64,000 bases of DNA from Roseomonas genomospecies 6. Lineage in GTDB: Bacteria; Pseudomonadota; Alphaproteobacteria; Azospirillales; Azospirillaceae. Location: contig NZ_QOKW01000007.1 in assembly GCF_008365375.1 (NCBI RefSeq), positions 186,001 through 250,000 on the forward strand, read 5' to 3'. Made by a program: the position numbers and the translations under genes. Below are positions 1-9,205 of this stretch, in pieces. Each line of letters begins with the position of its first letter. Position 1 is the first letter of the stretch. The notes below the pieces were generated by a model, which saw only the letters and a program-made list of their open reading frames with translations, ran no database searches and had not been told where the DNA came from.

Positions 1-146
1 GCACCCGTCTTGACCTCGTCCATCGCACCACATCCCACTTATTGTTTTCCCCGCAAACCAACGCTAGGAGAAGCCGGCGCGTCAGGCAACCGCCCGTGGA
101 AGCCCCGCGACGAAGTGACCGGGGCGGCCGGCTCCGTCCGCCGCGC

Positions 147-974
147 TCAGTCCTTCCCGGGTCCGTCGAAGGTCAGGTGCACCCCCAGAACCTCCGCGGC
201 GATCTTGGCGACGGTCAGGTCGATGGGCGGCGGCGCGATGTTGACGCCCCGACTCAACGCTTCCGTCACGATCTCCATCACCTTCAGGCGGGCGTGCCAT
301 TTGGAGTTGGCGGGGACGACCTGCCAGGGCGCCGTCTCGGTCGAGGTCTTGTCGAACATCGCCTCGATGGCCTTGGTGTAGTCGTCCCAGCGCGAGCGGT
401 TGCGCAGGTCCTCCTCGGTCAGCTTCCAGCGCTTGTAGGGGTTGCTCAGCCGTTCGCGGAAGCGGTCGAGCTGCTCCTCCGGCGTGATGTGCATGAAGAT
501 CTTGATGATGCGCGCCCCGTCGTCGGTCAGCATCGTCTCGAACCGGTTGATCTCGTCGTAAGCGCGCTTCCACTGGTCCTTGTCGGCGAAGCCCTCCACC
601 CGCTCCACCAGCACGCGGCCGTACCAGGAGCGGTCGAAGATGGCGAAGGTGCCGGGAGCCGGGAGCTTGGTCCAGAAGCGGTAGAGATAGTGCTTGCCCT
701 GCTCGTCCGCCGCCGGGGCGCCGATCGGCCAGACGTGGAAGCCGCGGGGGTCGAGCGGTTCGGTCAGGCGGCGGATGCAGCCGCCCTTGCCGGCGGCGTC
801 CCAGCCTTCGAACACCAGGATGGCGCGGCGCTTCTCGTGCCAGTAGGTCTGCTGGATGTGCAGCAGGTCCTTCTGGAGTTTGGCGAGGCGGCGCTCGTAG
901 TCGTCCTTGCTGCCGATGCCCGAGGCCGTCATATCGAGCTTGTCGAGCCGGATCTTGCCGTTTCCATTGCCCAT
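147..974 (-). CDS. ppk2: Polyphosphate kinase 2 family protein
   Basis: The 275-residue protein belongs to the PPK2 family, cytosolic enzymes that move phosphate between polyphosphate and nucleotides. A Walker A-like GWDAAGKGG lies at residues 57-65, and the FDRSWYGR lid/Walker B region typical of PPK2 follows about 50 residues later. A single kinase domain fills the protein, the usual length for one-domain PPK2. The start is set by an AAAGGA ribosome site six bases before the ATG; an open frame continues upstream but has no such site. It is divergent from the GH13-GlgE fusion gene across about 210 bases. The subclass (GDP-, ADP- or AMP-preferring) cannot be read safely from motifs alone. Confidence 0.93.
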   Translation of the reverse strand: MGNGNGKIRLDKLDMTASGIGSKDDYERRLAKLQKDLLHIQQTYWHEKRRAILVFEGWDAAGKGGCIRRLTEPLDPRGFHVWPIGAPAADEQGKHYLYRFWTKLPAPGTFAIFDRSWYGRVLVERVEGFADKDQWKRAYDEINRFETMLTDDGARIIKIFMHITPEEQLDRFRERLSNPYKRWKLTEEDLRNRSRWDDYTKAIEAMFDKTSTETAPWQVVPANSKWHARLKVMEIVTEALSRGVNIAPPPIDLTVAKIAAEVLGVHLTFDGPGKD

Positions 975-1188
975 GAACGCTCCTTTCGAAATGTCTGGCC
1001 CGAGTATCCGGTCTCGGAACCTTCGCGCTTCGCGGGGGTTGAGCGCGTGCGCCCCGCGGGGCGCGCGTTGCAACCTTGCGACGGTCCTTCCTTGCGGCGG
1101 TCCTTTGCGACCATCGACGGAGGGTGTCGCGCTTGTCAACCAGCGGCGACCGGCTGGCGTGCCGCTGCCGACCAGGAGGATTTCCCCG

Positions 1189-4100
1189 ATGGCCACCGCC
1201 GGACCGCGCATCTACAACCTGTTTCCCACGCTCGTCGGCCCGATGCGCGATTGGGCCGGGCACCTGCCCCGCATCCAAGGCATGGGGTTCGACTGGCTGT
1301 TCCTGAACCCCATCCATTACCCGGGCTTTTCCGGCAGCCTCTACGCCGTGAAGGACTATTACCGGCTCCACGACCGCATCCAGGGCGATGCGACGGAGCA
1401 TCCGGACGAACTGCTGCGCGGTTTCATCGCCGAGGCGGGACGGCACGGGCAGTCGGTGATGCTCGACCTCGTCATCAACCACACCGCCAAGGACGCGCTC
1501 CTGGTGGGCGAGCATCCGGACTGGTACCGGCGCGACGCCGACGGCGGCCTCTACAGTCCACGGGCCGTGGACCCCGTTGATCCGTCGCGGGTCACCATCT
1601 GGGGCGACCTCGCCATGCTCGACTATGACCGGGCGGAGGTTCGGGCAGGGCTGACCGAATACTGGACCCGCTATCTGCGCCATTTCATCGGACTGGGTGT
1701 GAAGGGCTTCCGCTGCGATGCCGCCTACCAAATCCCGGCGGACGTCTGGAAGACGCTGATCGACCGGTCGCGCGACCTCGATCCCGAGGTGAAGTTCTTC
1801 GCCGAGACGCTGGGCTGCACGGTGGAGCAGGTGCGCGATCTGTGCGGCGCGGGCTTCGACTTCCTGTTCAACAGCGCCAAATGGTGGGACTTCAAGTCCG
1901 ACTGGCTGCTCGACCAGTATGACGAGTTCCGCTGGATCGCGCCGTCCATCGCCTTTCCGGAAAGCCACGACACCGACCGTCTGGCGGCGGAGGTCGGAAG
2001 CCAGGACACCCAGCGGCTGGCCGCGCATCTGAAGATGCATTACCTGTTCGCCGCCTCCTTCTCCACGGGCGTGATGATGCCGGTGGGGTATGAATACGGC
2101 TTCACCCGCAAGCTGGACGTGGTGAACACGACGCCGGAGGACTGGGAGGACCCGAAGCTGGACCTGACCGGCTTCATCGGGGCGGTCAACGCCATGAAGG
2201 CGGACAGCCCGGCGCTGAACGTCGAGGGGCCGCAGCGGCGCGTGACGTCGCCGCACAACCCGGTCATCGGGCTGATCCGCAGCACTGGCGGCTGGGCCAA
2301 CGGGGGCGGCGAGGGGTGTTCCGTCCTGCTCATCAACCCTGACGAGAGTCAGCCGCACCCCATCGACCCCGGCCCGATCCTGGCGAGCACCGGCGGCGGC
2401 TTCGCCGATTTCGAGGACGTGACCCCGGAGGCCGAACCGCTGCCCTTCGAGCCGGGTCACGAGCTGCGCCTGCGCCCGCTGGAGATGCGCGTCTTCCGCG
2501 CCCGCCCGGCGCAGAGCCGCCCCATCGAACTGAGCCATCTGGGAGAGCGCGGGCCGGAGCACGACGCCGGCAGCCGCGCCTGGATGGACGAACTGGCCGC
2601 GCGCCGGGTCACCATCGAGAACGTCTATCCCGAACTGGACGGCGGTCGTTTCCCGGTGAAGCGGGTGGTCGGCGACGTGATGGAGGTGTGGGCGGACATC
2701 TACACCGACGGCACCTTCGTCCTGGGCGCCGCCGTCACCTACCGCCCGGTCGACGAGGAGGAGTGGCGCGAGGTGCCCATGACCTTCTTCGACAACGACC
2801 GCTGGGTGGGCAAGCTGCCGCTGACCCGCAACACGCGCTACCAGTACAGCATCCTGGCGTGGCGCGACGTGTGGGAAAGCTGGCGCGCCGACTTCAAGAA
2901 GAAGCACGACGTCGGGATGGACGTCACCCTGGAGCTGATCGAGGGCCGCCGCTTCGTCGAGCATGCGGTCGGACTGAACCGTGACGGGGACGGGGGCGAG
3001 GGCCGCGCCGCGCTGGAGCGGGTTGTGGAGCGGATGAACAGCCTCCACGGGCCGGAACTGATCGCCTACGCCCTGTCGGACGAGCCGCGCCGGGCCATGG
3101 CGAAGTATGGCGAGCGGCAATATCTGTCCCGCTACGGCTGCGATCTGGAGGTCTATGTGGACCGCACCGCGGCCCGCTATTCCGCGTGGTTCGAAATCTT
3201 TCCGCGCTCCGCCTCCCCGGACCCGTCGCGGCCCGGCACCTTCGACGACGTGTCGAACATGCTGCCCTTCATCCGGGGCATGGGCTTCGACGTGCTGTAT
3301 TTCCCGCCCATCCACCCGATCGGGCGCAGCTTCCGCAAGGGGCGCAACAACACGCTGAACCCCGGCCCGAACGATCCCGGCGTGCCCTACGCCATCGGTG
3401 CGACGGAGGGTGGGCACGCCGACATCGACCCGATGATCGGCGACTTCGAGGGCTTCCGCCGGCTGGTGAAGGAGGCGAGGCGGCACGGGATCGAGATCGC
3501 TCTGGACTTCGCGGTCCAATGTTCCCCCGACCATCCCTGGATCAAGTCGCACCCGCAGTGGTTCTACTGGCGCCCGGACGGCACCATCCGTTACGCCGAG
3601 AACCCGCCGAAGAAGTACCAGGACATCGTCAACGTCAGCTTCTACCGCGAGGCCTATCCGGACCTGTGGTACGCGCTGCGCGACGTGGTGCTGTTCTGGT
3701 GCGACGAGGGGGTGCGCATCTTCCGCGTGGACAACCCGCACACCAAGCCCTTTCCCTTCTGGGAATGGATGATCCGCGAGGTGCAGGACCGCTTCCCCGA
3801 CGCGCTCTTCCTGGCCGAAGCCTTCACCCGGCCCAAGCTGATGCGGCGGCTGGCGAAGATCGGCTTCACCCAGTCCTACAGCTACTTCACCTGGCGCAAC
3901 ACCAAGGCGGAGCTGACCGAGTATCTGACGGAGCTGACCCAGGGCGAGTCCAAGGACTACATGCAGCCCAATTTCTTCGCCAACACGCCGGACATCCTGC
4001 CGCCCATCCTGGTCCATGGCGGGCGGCCAGCCCACATGATGCGCGCCGTTCTGGCCGGGACCCTGTCGGGCGTCTACGGCCTCTACACCCCCTATTTCGT

Positions 4101-4548
4101 CTGCGAGGCCGATCCCTATCCGGGGAAGGAGGAGTACAATCACTCGGAGAAGTACGAGATCCGGCACTGGGACTGGAACCGGCCCGGCAACATCGTGGAC
4201 TACGTCACGCGGCTGAACAGGATACGGGCGGAGAACCCGGCGCTTCATCAGTTCACGAATCTGAAGTTCTGCAACGCCTACGACGACAACATCCTGCTTT
4301 ACGGCAAGATGACGGAGAGCAAGGACAACGTCATCCTGATCGCCGTGAATCTGGACCCGCACAATGGCCATGGCGGCACCATCGAGGTTCCGCTGTGGGA
4401 ACTGGGGCTGGACGACGGCGCCCATGTGCAGGTGGAGGATCTGTTCACCGGCCAGCGCTTCACCTGGATCGGCAAGTTCCAGCATGTCTGGCTGGACCCG
4501 CAACAGAACCCGGCGGCGATCTGGCGCATCCGTCCGCCGGGGCGGTGA
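1189..4548 (+). CDS. glgE: Two-domain GH13 alpha-amylase-like / GlgE maltosyltransferase fusion
   Basis: This 1119-residue protein carries two glycoside hydrolase family 13 units. Residues 1 to about 455 form an alpha-amylase-type barrel with region I DLVINH (93-98), a candidate nucleophile Asp177 in GFRCDA, acid/base Glu206 and Asp261 in ESHD. From about residue 470 the sequence matches GlgE, the alpha-1,4-glucan:maltose-1-phosphate maltosyltransferase, with nucleophile Asp848 in FRVDNPHTKP and Glu877 in LAEAFTRP. GlgE alone is about 650-700 residues, so the N-terminal barrel is an addition. AGGAGGA precedes the ATG by eight bases. No treS, pep2 or glgB lies nearby. Elongation of alpha-glucan from maltose-1-phosphate is inferred from the family; the job of the first barrel is unknown, although it looks catalytically intact. 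Confidence 0.9.
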   Translation: MATAGPRIYNLFPTLVGPMRDWAGHLPRIQGMGFDWLFLNPIHYPGFSGSLYAVKDYYRLHDRIQGDATEHPDELLRGFIAEAGRHGQSVMLDLVINHTAKDALLVGEHPDWYRRDADGGLYSPRAVDPVDPSRVTIWGDLAMLDYDRAEVRAGLTEYWTRYLRHFIGLGVKGFRCDAAYQIPADVWKTLIDRSRDLDPEVKFFAETLGCTVEQVRDLCGAGFDFLFNSAKWWDFKSDWLLDQYDEFRWIAPSIAFPESHDTDRLAAEVGSQDTQRLAAHLKMHYLFAASFSTGVMMPVGYEYGFTRKLDVVNTTPEDWEDPKLDLTGFIGAVNAMKADSPALNVEGPQRRVTSPHNPVIGLIRSTGGWANGGGEGCSVLLINPDESQPHPIDPGPILASTGGGFADFEDVTPEAEPLPFEPGHELRLRPLEMRVFRARPAQSRPIELSHLGERGPEHDAGSRAWMDELAARRVTIENVYPELDGGRFPVKRVVGDVMEVWADIYTDGTFVLGAAVTYRPVDEEEWREVPMTFFDNDRWVGKLPLTRNTRYQYSILAWRDVWESWRADFKKKHDVGMDVTLELIEGRRFVEHAVGLNRDGDGGEGRAALERVVERMNSLHGPELIAYALSDEPRRAMAKYGERQYLSRYGCDLEVYVDRTAARYSAWFEIFPRSASPDPSRPGTFDDVSNMLPFIRGMGFDVLYFPPIHPIGRSFRKGRNNTLNPGPNDPGVPYAIGATEGGHADIDPMIGDFEGFRRLVKEARRHGIEIALDFAVQCSPDHPWIKSHPQWFYWRPDGTIRYAENPPKKYQDIVNVSFYREAYPDLWYALRDVVLFWCDEGVRIFRVDNPHTKPFPFWEWMIREVQDRFPDALFLAEAFTRPKLMRRLAKIGFTQSYSYFTWRNTKAELTEYLTELTQGESKDYMQPNFFANTPDILPPILVHGGRPAHMMRAVLAGTLSGVYGLYTPYFVCEADPYPGKEEYNHSEKYEIRHWDWNRPGNIVDYVTRLNRIRAENPALHQFTNLKFCNAYDDNILLYGKMTESKDNVILIAVNLDPHNGHGGTIEVPLWELGLDDGAHVQVEDLFTGQRFTWIGKFQHVWLDPQQNPAAIWRIRPPGR

Positions 4549-4565
4549 GGGTAGGTGGTCGAACC

Positions 4566-4657
4566 GGGCCCCCCTCCCAACCTCCCCCCACCTTCGGCGG
4601 GGGGAGGAATTTAAGCCCTCCCTCGCCGAAGGTGGGGGAGGGTTTGGGTGGGGGCCC
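4566..4657. repeat. Long GC-rich inverted repeat (dispersed palindrome)
   Basis: Two arms of about 34 bases, one rich in CCTCCC and ending CCTTCGGCG, the other CGCCGAAGG followed by GGGAGGG and GGGGGCCC, surround a short AT-rich loop. It follows the GlgE stop codon and could fold into a terminator-like stem, but it has no clear T run. Similar CCCTCTCCC/GGGAGAGGG palindromes occur at 29738-29788 and 45601-45744, so this looks like a dispersed intergenic family. Confidence 0.75.
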
Positions 4658-4773
4658 AACTCAACCACTCCACCCACCATTCCCCACGACCACCCCGCCG
4701 AAAAACTGGCATTCGCCGCAAACCCCAGCTAGAACCCCGCCGGTCCGTGTCAGTTTCTTCATGCGGGTGAGCG

Positions 4774-5067
4774 GTGCAGTACCGACTGGAGGACGAAGCG
4801 TCCTTGTGCTCGATCGACATTCTGGCGCAGGCGGTCGAGCGCATCTGCGTGAAAGGCGTGCTGGAGTTGCGCATGCTCCGCAATGCCCTGCGCGAGGCCG
4901 CCGCGACCCCCACGCCGGACGCGGTGAAGTTCGCCTTCGCCATGTTCTCGCGGGTGGACCGCGACTACCGCCGCTTGATCGCTCACGAGGCGCTGACCCT
5001 GGCCACCCAACAGAAAGGCCGCTACGCCCCCAAGACGCGGGCGGTCCGACCTCAGCGGATGCTGTAA
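4774..5067 (+). CDS. Small hypothetical protein
   Basis: This 97-residue frame begins with GTG and encodes a soluble, mostly helical, charged protein without a motif I recognise. It ends one base before the convergent EAL gene, and its base composition is that of its neighbours. It is preferred over overlapping frames on the opposite strand because its composition (Asp, Glu, Arg, Leu) looks like real protein, while the alternatives are rich in Gly, Arg and His. An internal ATG could be the true start. Function unknown. Confidence 0.5.
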   Translation: MQYRLEDEASLCSIDILAQAVERICVKGVLELRMLRNALREAAATPTPDAVKFAFAMFSRVDRDYRRLIAHEALTLATQQKGRYAPKTRAVRPQRML

Positions 5068-5068
5068 C

Positions 5069-5866
5069 TCACGCCCCCACCAGCCCGAACTCCATCGCGG
5101 GCTCCGCCACCAGCGCTTCCAGAGCCGGACGGGCGAACAGGTAGCCCTGCATCAGCGTGATGCCCAGATCGCGCAGCGCCTGCGCCTCGCCCGCCGTCTC
5201 GATGCCCTCCGCCACCGGGGTGATGCCCAGGTCGCGGCACACGGTCAGAATGGCGCCGACGATGCTGCGCCGGGCGCGGTCGCCGTCGATGGCGCGGGTC
5301 AGCTCCATGTCCAGCTTGATGATGTCCGGCTGGAATTCGGCCAGCAGGTTGAGGCCCGAATAGCCGGACCCGAAATCGTCGATGGCGGTGTGGAAGCCCT
5401 GGCGCTTGTACTCCGTGAAGATCGCCTTCAGATGAGCGCCGTCCACCACCCGCTCGTTCTCGGTCACCTCGAAGATGATGCGCTCCGGCGGGAAGCCGGT
5501 GCGGGAGGCGGCGGCGAGCGTGGCGCGGATGCAGGCTTCGGGCTGGTAGACGGCGTTGGGAAGGAAGTTGATCGACAGCCGGGCGCCGGTCTGCCCGAGC
5601 CCGAGCCCGGCGGCCAGTTCGATGGCCTTGATGCGGCAGGCCTGGTCGAAGGCGTAGCGGTTGTCTTCCGTCACCTGTTGCAGCACCCAGCCGGCGCCCT
5701 GGCCCGCCGTGCCGCGCACCAGCGCCTCATGCGCCCAGGGCCGCCCCGTGCCGACATCGACGATGGGCTGGAAGGCCATGGTGAAGTCGAAGCCCAAACC
5801 ATTGGCGCACTGTCCGCCGCACCCGCCGATCCTGTTCCGCTCCGCCGTCATGCCCGTTTCTTTCAT
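5069..5866 (-). CDS. EAL-domain protein (cyclic-di-GMP phosphodiesterase)
   Basis: The protein has 265 residues, and nearly all of it is one EAL domain. HEALVRG supplies the signature Glu, and the metal and catalytic set continues with SINFLPN, FEVTEN, DDFGSGYSG, IKLD and AEGIE. All canonical acidic residues seem present, so hydrolysis of cyclic-di-GMP to pGpG is likely. The N-terminus has a short GGCGGQC stretch with two cysteines and no sensor domain or membrane segment. A second ATG five codons downstream is an alternative start. It is monocistronic, with about 140 bases to the molybdenum hydroxylase gene upstream. Confidence 0.9.
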   Translation of the reverse strand: MKETGMTAERNRIGGCGGQCANGLGFDFTMAFQPIVDVGTGRPWAHEALVRGTAGQGAGWVLQQVTEDNRYAFDQACRIKAIELAAGLGLGQTGARLSINFLPNAVYQPEACIRATLAAASRTGFPPERIIFEVTENERVVDGAHLKAIFTEYKRQGFHTAIDDFGSGYSGLNLLAEFQPDIIKLDMELTRAIDGDRARRSIVGAILTVCRDLGITPVAEGIETAGEAQALRDLGITLMQGYLFARPALEALVAEPAMEFGLVGA

Positions 5867-6004
5867 TGCGGTGTCTCTGGGGGGATTCTGAAAGCGCTTC
5901 TATTTCAGACTCTCAATAATGCTGATATTGTCTCAAATGTTTGCAACGCAAGGTGTGACATCGCCTTGGCGAGGGGCCTATGACCATTCTTTCCAAAGGT
6001 CCCG

Positions 6005-8323
6005 TCACTCCGCCGCAAGTCTATTATGGGACTGGATCAAAGACCAGACGGACAGTGGGGTTGCCGGCATGTCGACATGGTCGATGCCGTAGTCGGACAG
6101 CGCGTCCACCAGCGCGTTGATGACCGCGGGCGGCGCGCCGATGGCCCCGGCCTCGCCGGCGCCCTTCATGCCCAGCGCGTTGGTGGTGCTGGGCACGCAG
6201 TTCAGCTTGATGCGGATGTCCGGCACGTCCACGGCGCGCGGCATCTGGTAGTCCATGAAGGACCCGCTGAGAAGCTGCCCGCTGTCCGGGTCGAAGACCA
6301 CCCGTTCCTGAAGCGCCTGCCCGATGCCCTGGGCGACCCCGCCATGGACCTGTCCCATGACCAGCAGGGGGTTCACCACCGTCCCGAAATCGTCCACGAC
6401 GGTGTAGCCGACCACCTCGACCACGCCGGTCTCGGGATCGACCTCCACCTCCGCCACATGGCAGCCGTTGGGGAAGGTGTTGGCCGGCGGGGTCCAGCGG
6501 GCCACCTCCGTGAAGGCGACAGGACCCTCTGCCGCGGCCTTGGCGGCAACCTCCTTGAAGGAGACGCTGCGGTCGGTGCCGACGACGGCGAAGCGGCCCT
6601 CGCGGAACTCCACGTCCACAGCGGCGGTCTCCAGCAGGTCGGCGGCGACGTCGGTCGCCTTGGTCACCACCCGCGCCGCACCTTCCGCCAGAGCCGCCCC
6701 GCCCACCGGGACGGAGCGGGAGCCGCCGGTGCCCGCCCCCCAGGACACCCGGTCGGTGTCGCCCTGCACGACCTCCACATCCTCCGGCGGGACGCCCAGC
6801 CGGTCGGCGATGATCTGCTTGTAGGCGGTCTCGTGCCCCTGGCCGTTGGTCTGGGTGCCGATCATCAGGACGATGCGCCCGTCGCCGTTGACCTGGACGG
6901 TCGCCTGCTCCGCGCCGCCGCCCGCGCAGGCTTCGATGTAGGTGGCGATGCCCGCCCCGCGCAGCTTCCCGCGGGCCTTCGCCGCCGCCTTGCGGGCGGG
7001 CAGGCCGGTGTAATCGGCCAGTTCCAGCCCGTCGCGCAGGTTCCGCTCGAACTCGCCGGTGTCGTAGGTCTGGCCCATCGGTGTGGCGTAGGGCATGGCG
7101 TCGGGGGGGATGAAGTTGCGCCGCCGGATCTCCGCCGGGCCGAGGCCGGTGACGCGCCCGGCATGGTCGATCAGCCGTTCCAGCAGATAGGCCGCTTCCG
7201 GACGCCCGGCGCCGCGGTAGGCGTCCACCGGCTGGGTGTTGGTGAAGACGCCCTTCACCCGCACATAAACCGCCGGCGTGGTGTAGGAGCCGACGAGCAT
7301 CGCCGACCCGGCGTCGGTCGGGATGAAGGGGCCGTAATTCGACAGGTAGGCCCCCAGATTGGCCACCGTGTCCACCCGCAGCCCCAGGAAGCGCCCGTCG
7401 CCGTCCAGCGCCAGCCGGGCGCGGCTGACATGGTCGCGCCCGTGGTCGTCGCTGAGGAAGCCCTCCGTCCGCTCCGCCGTCCATTTCACGGGCCGGTTCA
7501 GGCGGCGCGCGGCGAACAGGCAGACCATGTATTCCGGGTAGTTGAACAGCTTCATGCCGAAGCCGCCGCCGACGTCCGTGGTGACGACGCGGAACCTCTC
7601 CTCCGGCAAACCGAAGAGCTGGGCGAACTGCTTGCGCAGGCCATGCACGCCCTGGCTGGTGACGTAGATGACCAGCCGCCCGGTCTCCGGCTCCACCGCG
7701 GCGAGGCAGGCGCGGCCCTCCATCGGGTTGGCGACGACGCGGTTGTTGACGATCTCCAGTTCCACGACGCGGGCGGCCCCGGCGAGCGCCGCCTCGACCG
7801 CCGGCTCGTCGCCCTGGTCCCAGTCGAAGCAGAGGTTGCCCGGCGCCTCGTCCCACACCTGCGGGCGGTCCGGCTCCAGCGCGTCCGCCGTGCCGGTGAC
7901 GGCGGGGCGGTCGTCGTAATCGACCATCACCAGCTCCGCCGCGTCGCGCGCGGCCTCCGGAGTCTCTGCCACCACCACGGCGACCGGGTCGCCGACATGG
8001 CGCACGCGCCCCTTCGCCAGCGCCGGGCGGGGCGGGGCGACGTAAGGGGAGCCGTCGCGCTGAGTCAGCGCCGCGGCGCAGGGGATCGGCCTGATGCCCT
8101 CGGCCTCCAGGTCGGCGACGGTGAAGACCCCCAGGACGCCCGGCTGCGCCGCCGCCTCCGCGATGTCGATGCCGCGGATGTCGGCGTGGGCGTGGGGGGA
8201 GCGCACGAACACCGCGTGGCTCTGGCCGGGAAGCGACACGTCGTCGGTGTAGCGCCCGCCGCCCGTCAGCAGGCGCGCGTCTTCGGTGCGGGGGACCGGC
8301 TGGCCGATGCCGAACTTCATCAT
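6005..8323 (-). CDS. Molybdopterin-binding large subunit, xanthine dehydrogenase / form II CO dehydrogenase-like
   Basis: This is a 772-residue large (molybdenum-cofactor) subunit of the xanthine oxidase family. It carries AYRGAGR at residues 368-374, the form II or CoxL-like signature, rather than the AYRCSFR of true aerobic CO dehydrogenase. Glu724 in KGAGEAG matches the glutamate that acts as base at molybdenum. The start is the double ATG preceding KFGIGQPVPR. Family members work with an FAD subunit and a 2Fe-2S subunit; neither is encoded beside it, so partners must lie elsewhere or the protein acts with borrowed subunits. Substrate unknown. A molybdopterin adenylyltransferase gene (mogA) lies 12 kb away. 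Confidence 0.9.
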   Translation of the reverse strand: MMKFGIGQPVPRTEDARLLTGGGRYTDDVSLPGQSHAVFVRSPHAHADIRGIDIAEAAAQPGVLGVFTVADLEAEGIRPIPCAAALTQRDGSPYVAPPRPALAKGRVRHVGDPVAVVVAETPEAARDAAELVMVDYDDRPAVTGTADALEPDRPQVWDEAPGNLCFDWDQGDEPAVEAALAGAARVVELEIVNNRVVANPMEGRACLAAVEPETGRLVIYVTSQGVHGLRKQFAQLFGLPEERFRVVTTDVGGGFGMKLFNYPEYMVCLFAARRLNRPVKWTAERTEGFLSDDHGRDHVSRARLALDGDGRFLGLRVDTVANLGAYLSNYGPFIPTDAGSAMLVGSYTTPAVYVRVKGVFTNTQPVDAYRGAGRPEAAYLLERLIDHAGRVTGLGPAEIRRRNFIPPDAMPYATPMGQTYDTGEFERNLRDGLELADYTGLPARKAAAKARGKLRGAGIATYIEACAGGGAEQATVQVNGDGRIVLMIGTQTNGQGHETAYKQIIADRLGVPPEDVEVVQGDTDRVSWGAGTGGSRSVPVGGAALAEGAARVVTKATDVAADLLETAAVDVEFREGRFAVVGTDRSVSFKEVAAKAAAEGPVAFTEVARWTPPANTFPNGCHVAEVEVDPETGVVEVVGYTVVDDFGTVVNPLLVMGQVHGGVAQGIGQALQERVVFDPDSGQLLSGSFMDYQMPRAVDVPDIRIKLNCVPSTTNALGMKGAGEAGAIGAPPAVINALVDALSDYGIDHVDMPATPLSVWSLIQSHNRLAAE

Positions 8324-8464
8324 GGGGCGGGGGCCTTTCCTGTGATGCGGGCCTGTGGCGCGGAGACACGGGGAAAAGATAGGCGGAGCCTTGGCCGGCG
8401 AAAAGCCTCGGTTGGTCGTACGCCGGCGGTGGCGTGGAGGCGCCGCGCCACCTATTCTAAGAGC

Positions 8465-9205
8465 ATGTGCGGACGCATGATACTCGCCACGCCGGTCGCG
8501 GAGGTTCAGCGGCTGTTCGGTTTCCCCGAGCTTCCGAACCTCAAGCCCCGCTGGAACGTGGCCCCCACCCAGCCGGTGCCCGCCGTGCGGCGGGAGGAGG
8601 ACGGGCGCCATCTGGTGACCCTGCGCTGGGGCCTCGTGCCCTTCTGGGCGGACGACCCGTCCATCGGCGCGCGGTTGATCAACGCGCGGGCGGAGACGCT
8701 GGCTGAAAAGCCGTCCTTCCGGGAGGCGTTCCGCAAGCGGCGCTGCCTCGTCCCCGTGGACGGGTTCTATGAATGGAAGGCGGAGGGCAAGCGCAAGCAG
8801 GGCTACGCCATCCGCCGCCGCGACCGCGCGCCCTTCGCCTTCGCCGGCTTGTGGGAGCGCTGGAACGGCCCGAAGGGAGGCCCCGCCCTGGTCGAACCCC
8901 TGGAAAGCCTGACCATCGTCACCACCACGGCCAACGCGGTGCTGAAGCCGTTGCACGACCGCATGCCGGTGATCCTGGACGAGACGAATTGGGACCTGTG
9001 GCTGGACTCCGCCGCTCCGCTTCCCGTCCTGGAGGGGCTTCTGAAGCCGGCGCCCGACGCGCTGCTGGAGGCGTATCCGGTGGGGCCGCGGGTGAACAAC
9101 GTGCGCAACGACGACGCGGTATGCGCGGCTCCCTTCGACGACGCGCCGACCGACGATTCGTCGACCGACGATTCGCCGACCGACGATGCGCCGACCCTGT
9201 TTTGA
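8465..9205 (+). CDS. SRAP-domain protein (YedK/HMCES family)
   Basis: The 246-residue protein begins MCGR, so Cys2, after Met removal, is the residue that crosslinks to abasic sites in single-stranded DNA. The other SRAP landmarks are present: WNVAPTQ, RWGLVPFWA, INARAET, GFYEWK and LHDRMPVIL. Length fits the family up to about residue 225. The last 20 residues are four copies of a five-residue acidic repeat (DDAPT/DDSPT type) encoded by 15-bp tandem repeats, which is not part of the SRAP fold. The following nuclease gene starts inside the last repeat. It probably shields abasic sites at replication forks, as in E. coli YedK. Confidence 0.95.
   Translation: MCGRMILATPVAEVQRLFGFPELPNLKPRWNVAPTQPVPAVRREEDGRHLVTLRWGLVPFWADDPSIGARLINARAETLAEKPSFREAFRKRRCLVPVDGFYEWKAEGKRKQGYAIRRRDRAPFAFAGLWERWNGPKGGPALVEPLESLTIVTTTANAVLKPLHDRMPVILDETNWDLWLDSAAPLPVLEGLLKPAPDALLEAYPVGPRVNNVRNDDAVCAAPFDDAPTDDSSTDDSPTDDAPTLF
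9137..9196 (+). repeat. 15-bp in-frame tandem repeat, four copies
   Basis: Four contiguous 15-base units of the form GACGAtkCGyCGACC encode DDAPT, DDSST, DDSPT and DDAPT at the C-terminus of the SRAP protein. The last unit contains the ATG of the downstream nuclease gene. Confidence 0.9.

Noticed and set aside
82..4680. Very long open frame on the minus strand (about 1530 codons) opposite ppk2 and the GlgE fusion
   Set aside because: Its translation is rich in Arg, His, Gly, Val and Gln with no motifs. It mirrors the GC-rich third codon positions of the real genes on either strand.
6026..8369. Long plus- and minus-strand frames across the molybdenum hydroxylase gene
   Set aside because: The real gene has full family motifs. 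The alternatives are shadow frames with low-complexity composition.
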